Notes under the pieces: model-generated
The model's input: only the letters and a program-made list of their open reading frames with translations
Databases searched by the model: none
What the model was told of the DNA's origin: nothing
Assembly: GCA_002205965.3 (NCBI GenBank)
Contig: NADL03000466.1
Coordinates: forward strand, 868,001-932,000
Direction of reading: 5' to 3'
DNA length: 64,000 bases
Source of the DNA: Kappaphycus alvarezii
Lineage: Eukaryota; Rhodophyta; Florideophyceae; Gigartinales; Solieriaceae
Shown here: in pieces, positions 22,483 through 34,200 of the stretch
Layout: every line of letters begins with the position of its first letter
Numbering within the stretch: position 1 is the first letter of the stretch
Position numbers and translations under genes: made by a program

Positions 22483-22512
22483 CTCGTGCAACTAGGCTAT
22501 TAGTTGCACGAG
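22483..22512. repeat. Perfect 12-bp inverted repeat, 6-nt loop
   Basis: CTCGTGCAACTA (22483-22494), loop GGCTAT, TAGTTGCACGAG (22501-22512). The right arm ends exactly where homology to the non-LTR element begins (22513). Confidence 0.85.
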
Positions 22513-22663
22513 CACCTTCTGGTAGATTGGAGTGCATCCACAGCTTTCGACGCATCGAACGGTTTCGCAATTGGCTTGACAATTATACGATATCTACGCC
22601 CCGGTACAAATTTACGAGATACCAACCACATATCTACCACAGTAAATTAACCCCCATTTACAC
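22513..22663 (+). mobile_element. Severely 5'-truncated non-LTR element, 3' tail only (copy 2)
   Basis: About 150 bp matches, with few changes, the end of the ORF and the 3' untranslated tail of the copy at 62100-62270 in reverse complement (CACCTTCTGGTAGATTGG, GCTTTCGACGCATCG, ATCTACCACAGTAAATTAAC). Homology stops after CATTTACAC. Loss of everything upstream is the usual outcome of incomplete target-primed reverse transcription. Confidence 0.85.
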
Positions 22664-23040
22664 TAGGCCACTAGTATTGCAATTGCAACGACTAATTCAT
22701 GCGTTCAAGGTAGCATTCAAGCGAGAAACCGGGGACATTGTCCGTAAAGGTTGAAATTCTTTCTCTCTCTGTTTCTCTGCGCACTTCGCTTTTCCCATAT
22801 GCGACAGCATTTACGTTTCTCGATACAGTTTTCTTTTTCTCTCTAATGCCAAATTATCTCCTTCTTTACCACTAATTAGTCAGCCTCCTCAACTCATTTG
22901 ATATTCTTGGATCCTACATAACTTTATTCATAGTTAAGATTCCAACTGGTGATTTTTGTCAGATGATATCCCTTTTAAACACTGCTCTACCGTATTACAA
23001 TGTTGCGGTGAAGGCCCATAAAACGTGGAAGAGCAAGTAC
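22664..23040. other. Spacer, no gene seen
   Basis: It contains a CT-rich run near 22757-22780 and otherwise unremarkable AT-rich sequence. Confidence 0.5.
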
Positions 23041-23880
23041 CCGAGGAGTGCGTAATCCCGCCGACTGCATTTTGACTCGCCTCGTGCGTTCCGCCAGGAG
23101 CAACTTGTCATCCAGCGGAGGTCGCGGCGTTTTGAAAGCTTGAACAAGGTCAACGACAGAACAAAAGGATTTGAGCCTATTTCGGGGGTTGTTGGCTCGA
23201 AAGAGTGGCTGTCTGTCAGCCCGCCCTAGGACTTGGGAGTTTTATCGTTGACAGCAATTATAAGGCTTGGTTCCAATACTATTGCCGGGTTACCGCTCCT
23301 GGCAGCAGATTCTCCCTGGCCTAAGAAGGGATGGAAGATCTGCATGGACGTGTACGGGGATCACGCCTTGTCTGCAACTTTGGTTCGACTTGGGGAAGGC
23401 GGAATAACTCGCAGGTGTGGTTGTTTGCCAGCGATTTGCCCAAGGCCGCCCGTCGTCTGATTCTGGTACCGCTGGGCCACAAGGATCGGCCGAACATCAA
23501 TGCATTGGGTGCTCAATGGGCAGCGGACTTCTCCGACCTCACGGTCATCCACCCCGAAACGCCTGCCCGCGTTCCGACCCTGTCTCAGTACACAGATAAG
23601 CCGCTTAAGCAAGCCAAAATCGCAAAGGAGGCCCGGTTTTAGGGATTTATTTGTGACCGAAGCCCAGAGAACCGTTTCGTTGCCCTCCAGATCTCGATAT
23701 TTGGCTGATGGCATCCGAATGCTCGCAATTTTGCAAGTCTGTTGGTCTCTTTGATTGCATCGCGAGCTGGGGTGCCCGACGAAGAGGCAAAGAGGCAATC
23801 TTCCATAGGTATGCGGCACGATTGGTGAAGAACAATACTAGTTGCCTTCTTGAGGGCACTAGCGTTTAGATGTAAGCACA
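23041..23880 (+). pseudogene. R2-like non-LTR element C-terminus, divergent subfamily (copy 3)
   Basis: Several plus frames combine into the end of an RT-endonuclease protein. GSKEWLSVSP lies near 23190-23220, followed by IIRLGSNTIAGLPL (the post-RT RLG block). DVYGDHALSATLV at about 23346-23385 matches a D-x-YGDHAL-C motif, with the Cys in the next frame. Then come RPNINALGAQ and FSDLTVIHPE near 23487-23560, fitting R-P-(D/N)-x13-D. The first catalytic Asp is Asn. Downstream frames continue to about 23755 (LADGIRMLAIL). The sequence is clearly distinct from the other copies in the window, so this is a second lineage of the same class. It is frameshifted and lacks the RT palm. Confidence 0.7.
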
Positions 23881-24359
23881 CCAAGAGTGCGGTGAATAGT
23901 TTGGGAATGATGGTGAGGATGGACCCTGGTATTTGTTAACATATGGTTTTGTAATTGATTGAAGAGATGATTTGAGTAATTCGCATTGAATGCGTTGTAC
24001 CGTCTTGAATAAGTTGATAGTTCTTGCAGTTGCGGTTACTTGGAGTACCATGAAGAAGCATTCGGAAAAAACCTACAAAATAAGGAACGCGCGATTCCTA
24101 TGCCTTTAAATACGGTTTCTATTAGTATCCACCTCAAAACAAATATATGTATATATATCGCGTCCCTCAGACCAAAAATGCAAAATCTTGCATCTCACTT
24201 AGAAACCACATGCATTATCGTCGGCCTTCCTGCCTTAATTCCGAATTCTGCCATTCTCGTCTTGTCATATTGTTTGTGTACGGAATGGTCGCCTGCTTTT
24301 TCGATCATGACTGCCTACAGCCGTTCAATGATTTGTGATTTTGATATATGAAAGTTTAT
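23881..24359. other. Unassigned stretch
   Basis: A 103-codon plus ORF at 24040-24351 has mixed composition and no motif. It is not called as a gene. Confidence 0.35.
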
Positions 24360-25013
24360 TTACCCTGCCTGAATTAAGTGCGACATTTTCTCTGGCAGAC
24401 CGCATCTTTTAATGATGTATTTTGTTCTGCGCTTATGATTGCTATATTGTTTTTCTTGTAAAACTACAAAGCGAGAAAGACTTCTCAAACTGATTGTGTA
24501 CCACGTTGTAAAGTCTAAAATTGCAAAAAAAACACCTCTTTGACACTTTTGACATCGCACAGTAGGGTCGCCCTGATCATTCTTAATTTCCCCGTCTTTC
24601 TCATCGGGCACAAACGGCGTCAATCAAGAAAAAATGGAATAATATTTTCCCAGCACTTGGTGCAGATTGAAGCAAAGTGGGCGGAAGAATGGAACTTAGA
24701 CAAAGAGAATAGGGAATCTGGAGAATGGTAGGAGAAGTAAATATCCAAGGAAATTGTCTATGAAATGAATGAAGGTGCAAAGGGCATCGAGAAAAGCTGG
24801 TATGAATAAGAAGAAGTTAATTTGAGTGAGAGTAATGAGAAAGAGGTCTAATTGGCTCGCACCGGAAGGGATGAAACGAAATTGGTGGATCACTTGGTCC
24901 CATCCATGAATCTGGTTGGAAGAAGATTTCTTGAGATATATTTTTTGCTGGAAAGGGTACAAAATCATGAGCGACTCTCGATAGTTTGTAGTAACTACAT
25001 ATACGATTGTCAT
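24360..25013 (-). repeat. Dispersed repeat with coding-like traces (minus copy)
   Basis: Two minus frames read like protein. One, 24696-25013, contains SSNQIHGWDQVIHQFRF. The other, 24360-24623, has a lone CQKC pair and a basic C-terminal part. The first is related in DNA and protein to the plus-strand frame at 30266-30520 (SNRVHDWDHLVQQVHCF). A dispersed two-copy element is indicated, but the family is unknown. Confidence 0.45.
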
Positions 25014-25711
25014 GTCTTGAAGAAAGCTCTACGTTTGAGAAGTTTTAGGAGTTGCATTATTTTATTTTCTTCTGAGAAGCTTCGGTTGAATCTATGTGTA
25101 CACATGAGGCCACCTTCTACGTTTCTGATGCATATGGTGCTGTTTTCAAATTTGTTGAAAGTGAAGTTCATGAAAGACCAGTAAAATGCTTCGGTTCTAG
25201 AAATTAAAGCAGGTTAGGAGTCAAGATCGGAGCAAACTCTTCAACTGACTCTCTAAACTCAATACTAAGTGGAAGAATCTGCTCCACTGGAATTTGTTGC
25301 TAGATCATAAGTTCCTCTTTCATTCCTATTCCTTCCTTTTCAGGCAATAATAATAAAGAACTATATTCGCTTGCAGTAATTCTCATCCTGTGCAGTATGT
25401 GGTTCCTATTCTCGTGTAAACCAGTTTTAAAATACCAATTCCCAACCAAAATATGTCTTTCAGTTTTGATTTCGCTCCATTCTCGCAGAGGAAGTCAGAG
25501 ATATGTTGCAATATATGGCTGCGACCTCAACTACCTGGCCCTGCTCAAGTGTAAATCGTTTCCCCTGTTTCATGGTTTCCCTGCTCTTTTGGTAGTTATT
25601 CAGTATTTTTTCGTGCTGTTTCCATTTATGGATGATTTTGGCGAAACTTGCATGTCATGTCAGCTGCCCTATAAGAGATTCCTTATGGATCAATTCAGAT
25701 GAACCTTTTCT
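25014..25711. other. AT-rich stretch, no gene seen
   Basis: A 101-codon plus ORF (25397-25702) is rich in Phe, Leu and Cys with no motif; it overlaps the probable 3' end of non-LTR copy 4 and is not called. Confidence 0.4.
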
Positions 25712-25790
25712 GAGTCGATTGCGGTTGTCTGGAAAACCATGGGATAGGTCGAGTATATATTCCAAGAGTAGAACACCCAAACCTTTCCCC
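25712..25790 (+). repeat. Non-LTR 3' tail module (copy 4)
   Basis: About 80 bp beginning GAGTCGATTGCGGTTGTCTG and ending AACACCCAAACCTTTCCCC, the same 3' module as at 18671, 27254 (minus), 43350 and 50145. The preceding 60-70 bp can be aligned loosely with the C-terminus and early tail of copy 1. Confidence 0.8.
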
Positions 25791-27253
25791 CGATGAATCA
25801 GGTGGTCAGGTTCTGTACTAAAGTGGATGAAAGCACAAAAAAGTAAAATAGATCTTAGATATTTCGTGTGACACTGTGTGCACTTTCAATAGGATCATCC
25901 TGATACAAGTGGCTTTCTTTTAATTCTGATATATTTTCGTCATGAGGTCTGTGTAATTGATTTTGTGCCCCTTGATTTCTTCTTCTGTAAGATTTCATCC
26001 TTCGTCCGTCTGGGTTTGACTCGGAGGATGAAGTCCTCGGTGGTACCACTGAACACCTCACATAGATTGTACGCCTGAATTCATGGGTAGTAGCAATGAG
26101 AAGATGAAACGGATTTCAGGTCCGGAGTACGATGATGGAGAAAGGTTCTATACATGAACCATAATTTTCTACTTAAGTGCGATCTGAAACACCGTTAAAA
26201 TTTTGAAAAACGGGCAGAACACAGTAAAAAGGGAAATAGGCATCAATAATCTTGAACAGCAACATCCCGGGGGAGCATCAACAATTTCTAGGCCAGCCAT
26301 TCATCGCATAGGCCTCGATCTCACGATTGTATCACGACATAATGCAACTGGGCTCTTGTATTTTCCTACTCGAAGTGCCGAAGTTTTCCGTACAACTACA
26401 TTCGAGTCAAAGAAATGTGCCGTCACAGTTGTGGGGAGTAACTATGCCCCATAAAAGGCCGCTATCACGCCAGCCCATCAAGCAGGACCTATCGGACATG
26501 ACGGCCGCTGCAGTGTACCGTTCCATCAAAGCCCTGAACATCAAAGCCCCTGAACATTTCTGCACGGCTTCATTGCCCTCATGGTCACTTTCCTTTCCAA
26601 TTCATTCAATAATGCATACATATCCGGGTTTCAACCTCGAAGAGAGAAGATTGGCACAAGATTGAGCTTAAATCTCGTGTAGTTCGCGATCAAAGATAGA
26701 TATCTTCTCTCTTTTCATTTTCGTACCACATTCAGAGAGGACCTCGAGCTGAAGGCCCTCACTCTCTTGTTGGATCGAGCAAGGAGATTCACGAAGGTAA
26801 AAACCAGAAAATGTGGTCTCTCCGCTGCTTCCCATTTTCTCATTTTTCCGATCTCTTGTGGTGGAGACCGTGACGTGTCTCTACGACAAGATGACGAGCA
26901 GCTCTTGCGAGGTCTTCTGCTATTAAGGTGACTTGTAAATCATGTCAGTTGATCCTGTGGCTTCAAGCAATCAGTTCATGAGATAATAGCCATGAACTTT
27001 GAGGGCCTTTCAGTAATTCCTTCTCAGGTATGTCGTTCCAGAGTGAAAATGTGGCACTAGATATAGTATTGAAGCCACACCGAGAATTGTCGAGGTTAAT
27101 TGCTTTTCTGGTTCCGGGGCATAACAGACAATACACCCATTTCTTAGCTCCGGAAAGGGCCATAGTTGCTCGAAATACTGCCTCCTGAAATCCTCCACAG
27201 GAATTAGATCTTGAATTGCCTCATAGACTCAGTCCCTCAAAATACTTTGCGAT
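25791..27253. other. Mixed stretch with coding-like scraps
   Basis: Plus frames at 26203-26454 and 26327-26665 and minus frames at 26963-27198 have balanced composition (for example GLDLTIVSRHNATGLLYF and DFRRQYFEQLWPFPELRNG), but no motif is recognised and all are short. They may be remains of retroelement ORFs. Confidence 0.3.
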
Positions 27254-27470
27254 GAGGAAAGTTTCGGGTGATTTACTCCTGGAAGATATATATCTGATCT
27301 ATCCAATTGTTTTCCAGACAACCACAATCGACTCAAAAAAAAATTCCGACACAATAATGGTATTTTTGGTGGGAAGAATTACACTGAATCGGATAAACTA
27401 GGCGGCAGACAATAGGTCTACCTCCTCAAATGAGCGGCTGCAGCAGCTTCATATGTTCCCAGCTCCTTAG
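27254..27470 (-). mobile_element. Non-LTR 3' end, minus strand (copy 5)
   Basis: In reverse complement, 27334-27254 is the tail module (GAGTCGATTGTGGTTGTCTG to the AAATCACCCGAAACTTTCC end). Further upstream in sense, GTAATTCTTCCC and a GCTGCTGCAGCCGCT stretch align with the C-terminal codons and early tail of copy 1. A run of nine A (T in sense) interrupts it just before the module. Confidence 0.65.
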
Positions 27471-28229
27471 TAGGAGCTAGGAGCAAGGCCTTTTAAAGAT
27501 TGTTAGATGATAAGCTAGAAGCCAGATATGCCGCAGCTGTGATGTTGTTCTCAAATATAGGCCCGATCCCAATTGATGATTTTCGTGTTCTTGAGGTTGA
27601 TTGGTTGCTGAAGTTCTCGGACTATTTCCGAGTCCAGCACTCCCCTACCAATTTTTGAACACAGTCCTCCATAATCCGGTCGAACTCATTCACGCCTTCT
27701 CCAGTACAATATAGAGGTATTACGCGCCGCAAATAGCCTAATTTGCAGAAGTCAAAACAGATACAGAAGTAGCTAGAACCCCAGTTGCCCAATTGCTAGC
27801 GTCAGAAGTGTATTCGAGGAGCTTTCTGAGATATAAGACATGTTACAGTCTATTAATCCGAAGTAAGCAAAGCTCAGTACTAGCAATGTCATTTGTCAGT
27901 TTTGCCCGTCATTTAATGATTTCACAGCACAGGTACATCTCTTGGTTATTACTTACTCAGGGACAATACTGTTTGCGAGAGTCTCGAGCTGATAATCAGA
28001 AGTATATCAGTGATATATTGCATGATTCGTAAGGACTATATCTGTGCGCTACATCAAACAAATAAACATATATATGTCTGACTATCCTCTACCTTGTTCA
28101 TCTTCAATCAGCTGCGTAACAGGACACGGTTTATAAAGGATCTTTTGTCGATCCGTAGGTCACACAGGGAATTTACCGCTTGCTAGGCAAAATTTGCGGT
28201 GGCATCAAAAGTGGAAATAATGAGGATTT
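27471..28229. other. AT-rich stretch, no gene seen
   Basis: Only a short, motif-free ORF at 27793-28032. Confidence 0.5.
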
Positions 28230-28690
28230 TGATAGGTATAAATCGGCAATGGTGAGACTATCAGAACCAATTATCTTCGAACGGAGACTTTTCCAGCGTA
28301 AAAATGCTACTGGTTCATATTTTTTTCGAAACGGAGGTGTTGATGAAGACTTAAGTCAATGTGCTTCAAGTTAGCATAGAATGGTCAGACTCTACCAAAT
28401 ATTTTCAAGAAAAAAGCGAAAGAAATTATGCTTTAGTCAAATGTTGACTCAATTTCTCAGCCATTTGTGTCCACTTGAAGTTTTGCCCCATATTGCTTTC
28501 CTTCTCTCAGGGGAAACAAGTAACTTGGCTCATACAGACTTGAAGACTAACCTCAAAAGCTCAAGAAAACATACTTCATACTATGCAATAGATGCAATGG
28601 AATCGTAATGTTTAGAGTGACTATAAGGAAGGTATTCTTCCCAACTAAATATCTAGGTGTCATACTCAAATATACTCAAATATAAATACG
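28230..28690 (-). repeat. Family A LTR fragment (very old)
   Basis: It begins TGATAGGTATAAATCGG and TATCAGAACCAATTATC, the reverse complement of the LTR 3' end, and can be followed through GTTGACTCAATTTC, CTTGAAGTT, GGCT..AGACTT and AAATATCTAGGTGTCATAC. The 5' part of the LTR is not recognisable, so it is either truncated or too diverged. Confidence 0.6.
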
Positions 28691-29966
28691 TAGATTTTTC
28701 GGTTGAGCGTTTATAACCTGAAAGTTTTATCTTTAATCTCCAAAGGGGCTGTGCAGATATTTGAAAGGCATTATATTTTTTGTTGTCATTTCGAGAATTT
28801 GACGGGTCTCTTTATCGACTGAAATCAAACTATCACGTCGTAATTAACTGAGAACTGATCAAAGCTATGATTTACGAATTGTTTATGTAACTTTATCAAC
28901 CAAATATTGTTGAACATGTAGCAGACCATTGTGACCCCAAGCAATACGACGTGTCCGAAATTCCTAGTGGTTCTGACCCCCCATCCAGAGAAAGGGTGAG
29001 TTAGCACGACATATAGGTTTCTATATTATAAAACAAAACGATTCATATCCAATAAGCCCACCAATGAGAGTATTCAACTATCAACAACCTGAGTACTGTA
29101 TTATAGTCTCGTAAAACTCACAACAGAGGTGTAAATTTCAAAAGCAATGCTTCCCCGTGATATCAATATAAGTGTTCTCTTCCAGTTTCAATCAGGATAA
29201 AGCGAATTTGAGTCTCAACCGGGTAAGATATTAGGATGCTCGACGATCCTCAAGAAAGTTTTTTTGACAGGAAGAAAATGAAGAACGGAGGATATTTTTG
29301 CGAAAAAGATGGTAGTAGAGACATTACGTCCACCCTGGACACGGCAGAAAATATGAAACTGCAATGGCAGAGGTAGAAAGTATGTGTGAGGACATTTGAC
29401 AGAACTCTATTCGCTAGTTTCTCAGCTTAATATTCCCAGATCAGTTACCCTGCCTTCGTCTGGAAGTTGGGAGTTTTAATGACTCAAAATATATGTTTAT
29501 AGCTTTCCTGTAGGAATATGTAAAACTAGCAATGGGTGAGGTAGAGACACCTTACACATTTTCAGCGTCATCAATGTGAGTCTTTTTTGTAAGCCTAAAT
29601 AATTCTGTTAATTAATAATCTAAACAAAATAGTGAAATATCGATTCAAAGTTTGAATTAAATACGAGTGGAGATCGAGGCATGGGGCACGACAGGATTTC
29701 CTTTTTTCCATAACAGCAAAACAGCGCGAAATGTGAAGAGGAAGTTTCAGACAAGATAGGATACGATATATAAATATATATATTCTGATAGGGTAAAATG
29801 GAACCAATGGAAATTGCAAACCCCAACTACCCGAGATGAGAGTCTTTTCGAGGAAATATATTGCTACAGTAGACGTTAACAGACGATGACGAGGAGTGGA
29901 AGTAGAATCTGATTGCTTGTTCTGGCAACCAACTCTGAAGAAGCAGGCTCTTAAACTTCGCTTAGA
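28691..29966. other. AT-rich stretch, no supported gene
   Basis: Short ORFs on both strands at 29595-29826 overlap each other and are chance-like. A TGATAGGGTAAAATGG at 29784 recalls the family A LTR end, but the match does not continue convincingly. Confidence 0.45.
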
Positions 29967-29996
29967 GGTTAGGGACCTTTGTGAAGGTCCCTAACC
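29967..29996. repeat. Perfect 13-bp hairpin, 4-nt loop
   Basis: GGTTAGGGACCTT (29967-29979), loop TGTG, AAGGTCCCTAACC (29984-29996). Imperfect pairing continues outward between ACTTCGCTT and AAGTAAAGT, giving a stem of about 20 bp. It could be a small inverted-repeat element, a hairpin RNA or a terminator-like structure. Confidence 0.85.
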
Positions 29997-30265
29997 GAAG
30001 TAAAGTCCCAATCTTCTTTTGTCTCATGGAAAAGCATTTAAATCATCTAAAAAATACATTTTCATAAACTAAAATCTCAGTAAGTTGACTAGAAGCCCCA
30101 GAAAACGCAAGAAAATACTTCATGTGGACGCAATGAGTTTGTCAAAATATACTTGAAACAAAAAGAAATAAATATACTTTCGAAATCTTTATCCCCTAGA
30201 TCAGAACCTAGCACTTCTTATAAGACATCATAAGTACCTATGTAGTTCCCAAACATACCCATGAA

Positions 30266-30720
30266 TTGTACACAATTGCTTATGCCTTCCCGAAACGAGT
30301 ACAGCTCTCCAGAGTCCCCTCCAACCGGGTCCATGACTGGGACCACCTGGTCCAACAAGTTCATTGCTTTTTCTTTCATATGACCCGGCTAGACATCCAC
30401 CTCTCCATCCACGGACTCTTCATTTTCCTCTCCTTTCTCACCCTACTCCTAAATGGACGCGCTCTTCTTCTTGATATTCTCCCGGACTCTCTTTCGGCCT
30501 CCTTTTCCTTCATTTCATAGACAACCTGTAGGTCAATCTACTCCTCGAAGCGCCCCCTTGCCTTACCAACCTCCTCCTCCGATTCCCTTGACACTAATTT
30601 CTGTGCTCCAATCTCCATTAGTTAAACATCAACAAGCCCTGGCAGAAAATTCTTGGTTTGACGACGTAGATAGTTCTCTACTTCGGCTGAGCCTGGAAGG
30701 AATAAAGGGAAAACAGTGGT
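30266..30720 (+). repeat. Dispersed repeat with coding-like traces (plus copy)
   Basis: The frame 30266-30520 is homologous to the minus frame 24696-25013 (PSNRVHDWDHLVQQ against SSNQIHGWDQVIHQ, then LDIHL against LDLFL). A second frame at 30453-30722 carries a proline-rich run and ENSWFDDVDSSLLRLSLEG. Open frames are broken and the family is unknown. Confidence 0.45.
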
Positions 30721-31260
30721 GACGCGAGGATGGTGAGTTTTGGAGTTGAGGCGAGAAGGAAGTAGTCCGTGTATAAATGCTGCCAAGGGGAATGTGTGAA
30801 TTGTAAAGTTTTTTATTGCCAGAAAATAGGAAAACTTCGGTTGGCGCCCAACGGGTTTAAATAGTGCCAAAGGGTTCAGATTAGAAGGCCCGCTGAATCA
30901 AAAAAAGTAAGCGGAAATTGTTATTGTAGTGGCAATAAGTGAAAGCTTCTTTTAAATGGTAATTTACGACCAAAAGTGTAGAAATAATGAATTATAGTAA
31001 AAGTGTAGTAAGGTACGAGGAAGTTCAAGCAAACGCAGAAAAATATAATAAATGCTGCCAATTGAGAAGGCAATCGCACCTAAACGGAAAAACAAGAAAA
31101 AAGGAGTACTAAAATGTAACTTTCGTTGCGTGAAGGAAAAAGGAAGTGGAGGGAGACACAAAAGAAAAATAAATGAAGAGAAAAACGTAGCCGTAGGTAG
31201 TTTATGGGCATAAAGGGAAAAGATTCAGTTTTTTGCTTAAAATATTGTAAGGGTAAAGCA
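30721..31260. other. Purine-rich stretch
   Basis: The plus strand is strongly A/G-rich from about 30930 to 31240 (for example GAAAAACAAGAAAAAAGGAG). The minus-strand ORFs here are the Phe/Leu/Ser-rich products expected from such a tract and are not called. Confidence 0.5.
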
Positions 31261-34200
31261 TTCAAACCGTTTCATGATTCCAAAATTAGGTTCTAAAAGG
31301 ATGCAGTCAATGAACATATGGTAACTATATCTCACTCATATCAATGTAGTGGTTCCGCGGGTTTTTAAATTTTATAGTGTGACTGAAGTTAGCTTTGAAT
31401 GAATTCCCGACCAGTTTGCTGTATGGTTTATTTTGTTCTATTCTCCTTTTTGTTCCCTTCGGACAAACCTGCATCAATCATACGACCAAAGATTTTTTCC
31501 TCTCCATATGACTTTATATGATTACTTTATGCTGTTATAATGTGAATAACTGTCGATTCTCTGACATTAAAATTAAATTCACATCGAAAACTAGATGTGT
31601 CATATTGTAATATTAACTAATGAGCGAGAGTGTTACCAATTGTCCTTATAACTTAGCTCTGTAGCTTTAAAATCAATGATATTGCAGAAGATGGAGTACA
31701 GTGTCAGTAATCCCGAGGAGTCTTTACCGCTTTCGAGTTCTGCGTTATAATTTGTTATTGATTGTAAGTGTTTCAAATTCTGCTGCATGTAATTAATTGC
31801 AATAGCTCTTTCCGACAATATTTATTAAACAAAAATCCTTCCTTTTCACAAAATTAGTGTGAATTTGGTTGATTTGTTTCCCGCTTTTGATTTTTTGTTA
31901 CCTATATCATGCTTATCAACATAATAATGTTACATGCTGCTTTCGAGAAAGTTCGTTAATTCTCCCGCTTTTGTTACGATTAGTTCTAAGCAGCCGATGA
32001 TACTATGCAGTGTCTATGCTGGTCGAAAGTAGGAACTAGTGCATTGTTCGGTATATTTCACTGCATTGAGGAGCTTATTCCTTGACACGGTTTAATTCTT
32101 TTGTTTAATTTGTAAAATAACTTTTATGTCATCTAATCGAGCATTGGGCTATTAGAAACAAAATTATATCAACTAAAAGACATGGCTGCTCTCATTGAAA
32201 ATTTTACTACTTACTTAAAAGTTTTGGAATCCTCAGGTGTTTGAAAGCAGCCTGACGCAGGAAGCGGAATTTCAACCCAATCTTAATTTTTCCCTTAAGT
32301 TTAACAAGGACATTTTCACGGTCTTGGTCATATAGAATTGTATATAAATATCTATGCCTTTCTTTCATCGACAGATCTTTGTAATCACAGTTTTCTACTA
32401 ATAAAGAATACTTCGAAAATTTCTGACATTAATTGAACGTATTTTTTGACCACATGCGTAGGTTCGAAAAGGATTAGAGTAGATGCTGTTTTTTATTGTT
32501 CTGGTTGTTTTAGCAGCGTCCCCCGCAGCACAAAATTTCACTTTTTACTAGATTTTAGAGCTTTTTCTCCATTCTCAAAATAAGTTGATTTGTTATCTGA
32601 CCTCAAATTTCCTTTGATCCAAGTTATATATTATTTTACCAGTTTTTATGAGGCATTTTAATTAAAAATGAACTTGATTTTGGTACAAAAGCCCTATTGG
32701 ATCGCAAAATATCGTAGTTTTCGAATAGGTACCTGCCCTAGGTTATTAAAATATTGTATTTTGTAAGAATGTAATTCCTTAACAAAATACTTTAACTTTA
32801 CTACTTCTCTCCATTTATTCTTTTCATGGATATTCCTTAGGATGGGTAAAGTAAAACTTCCGAGGGAAAATACTCAAACATTTACCCTCAAGTTTCAATG
32901 AATATCTGGATTTTTCATTCCAGACACCATTATATGCACCATTGCGAGTAAAATTCTGAGTTTGTGGTGTTTTGAAGCTGTGAGAATTAGCCATCCTCGT
33001 GGTTGCGCGTAGCTATCATATGGGCCTTTCGACTTCGATTGTCAGAGTGACTCAAGAATTTCATAGATAAAAATGGGGCTATGCCTTCGACTTCGGCAGC
33101 TTTCCTTCGGATTCTGAAGATCCAGAACAAGTGTTCAATCGATGAACATCGTTCATTTTTTAATGTTTCAACGCTGATTTATTTTATGTATGATGCAATA
33201 TGGTATCGGTTTGACAAATATTATCTTTCGTCGTAAAAATGCAGCGCCAATATCCTATCCTGTTGTATTTCAATTTTCAATTGATAAAGCAGACGCGCTA
33301 AGTTCCTTCCACTTCGGGCGCACTGAGAGTAAAAGGTACAGTGACCATCTTTTTAAGTGCTACAAGGACTAGTAATGTAGCAGTACAAATTAACGCGTGC
33401 CCTATGCCTGTACGAGTTGAATTATAATTCAATAAACGTATCTCTCTCTGCTTCTTTCTATTATTTTCTGAGGCTTACTTTCCTTTATGTACATTGCAGA
33501 TCCGAAAGGAGTAGCGAGGTGTTTTTCCCCCATATTTCTTCCTTTGTCGCTCTTTTACGATTTAAATTTGTACTATAGCGCCCTATGCATACTTTTTTCA
33601 CCACTATAACTCTTTAGAGATGAGAATGCTTCATCTCATATCTCTTTGAAGTTGAGTATTTTCAATAATTTGGTGGTTCATTTTCATCCTAAGTTCCTCA
33701 CTAGCTTTCGCAGGTTCCCGGGCTTCCATCCTGAAAAGACAAGGAATGTAAGTGTTTATTTTACATTCTAAGGTATTAAGGGCTATCAAAATCTATCTTC
33801 TGCCAGAAAATCAAAAAAACTAAACAAATGAGTTATTTAAAGACATAATATGCCCGCTTTTACACCAGTAAGCCTCAATTAAACTGGGCGCACCAAGCAA
33901 TTAGGGGTGAAATTTAGTTTGATGAACCAAATAACGGTGAAAGAATATTAAATAAAGAGACTGAAAAATGAAATTTATTGGGCAGTTAAACCACTTGTGC
34001 GAGTACACAGTATGGAGATAAAGGCCAAAAAATGACTTAATAGCAAGTCACATGTGTGTGAAGTAGTTGGTACACGAGAATGATAGGAGAAATACTCTCT
34101 TAGTATTATTACTGTCAATATATAGATTTTCTCCCCATTCAAAATAAACTTATGGTGAATAAGATAGAAATATTCCGCATTCTATCGACCTTCTTAGGGA

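Noticed and set aside
29784-29900. A sixth family A LTR copy
   Set aside because: Only the first dozen bases (TGATAGGGTAAA) and one CCAAT match; the following blocks of the LTR are absent.
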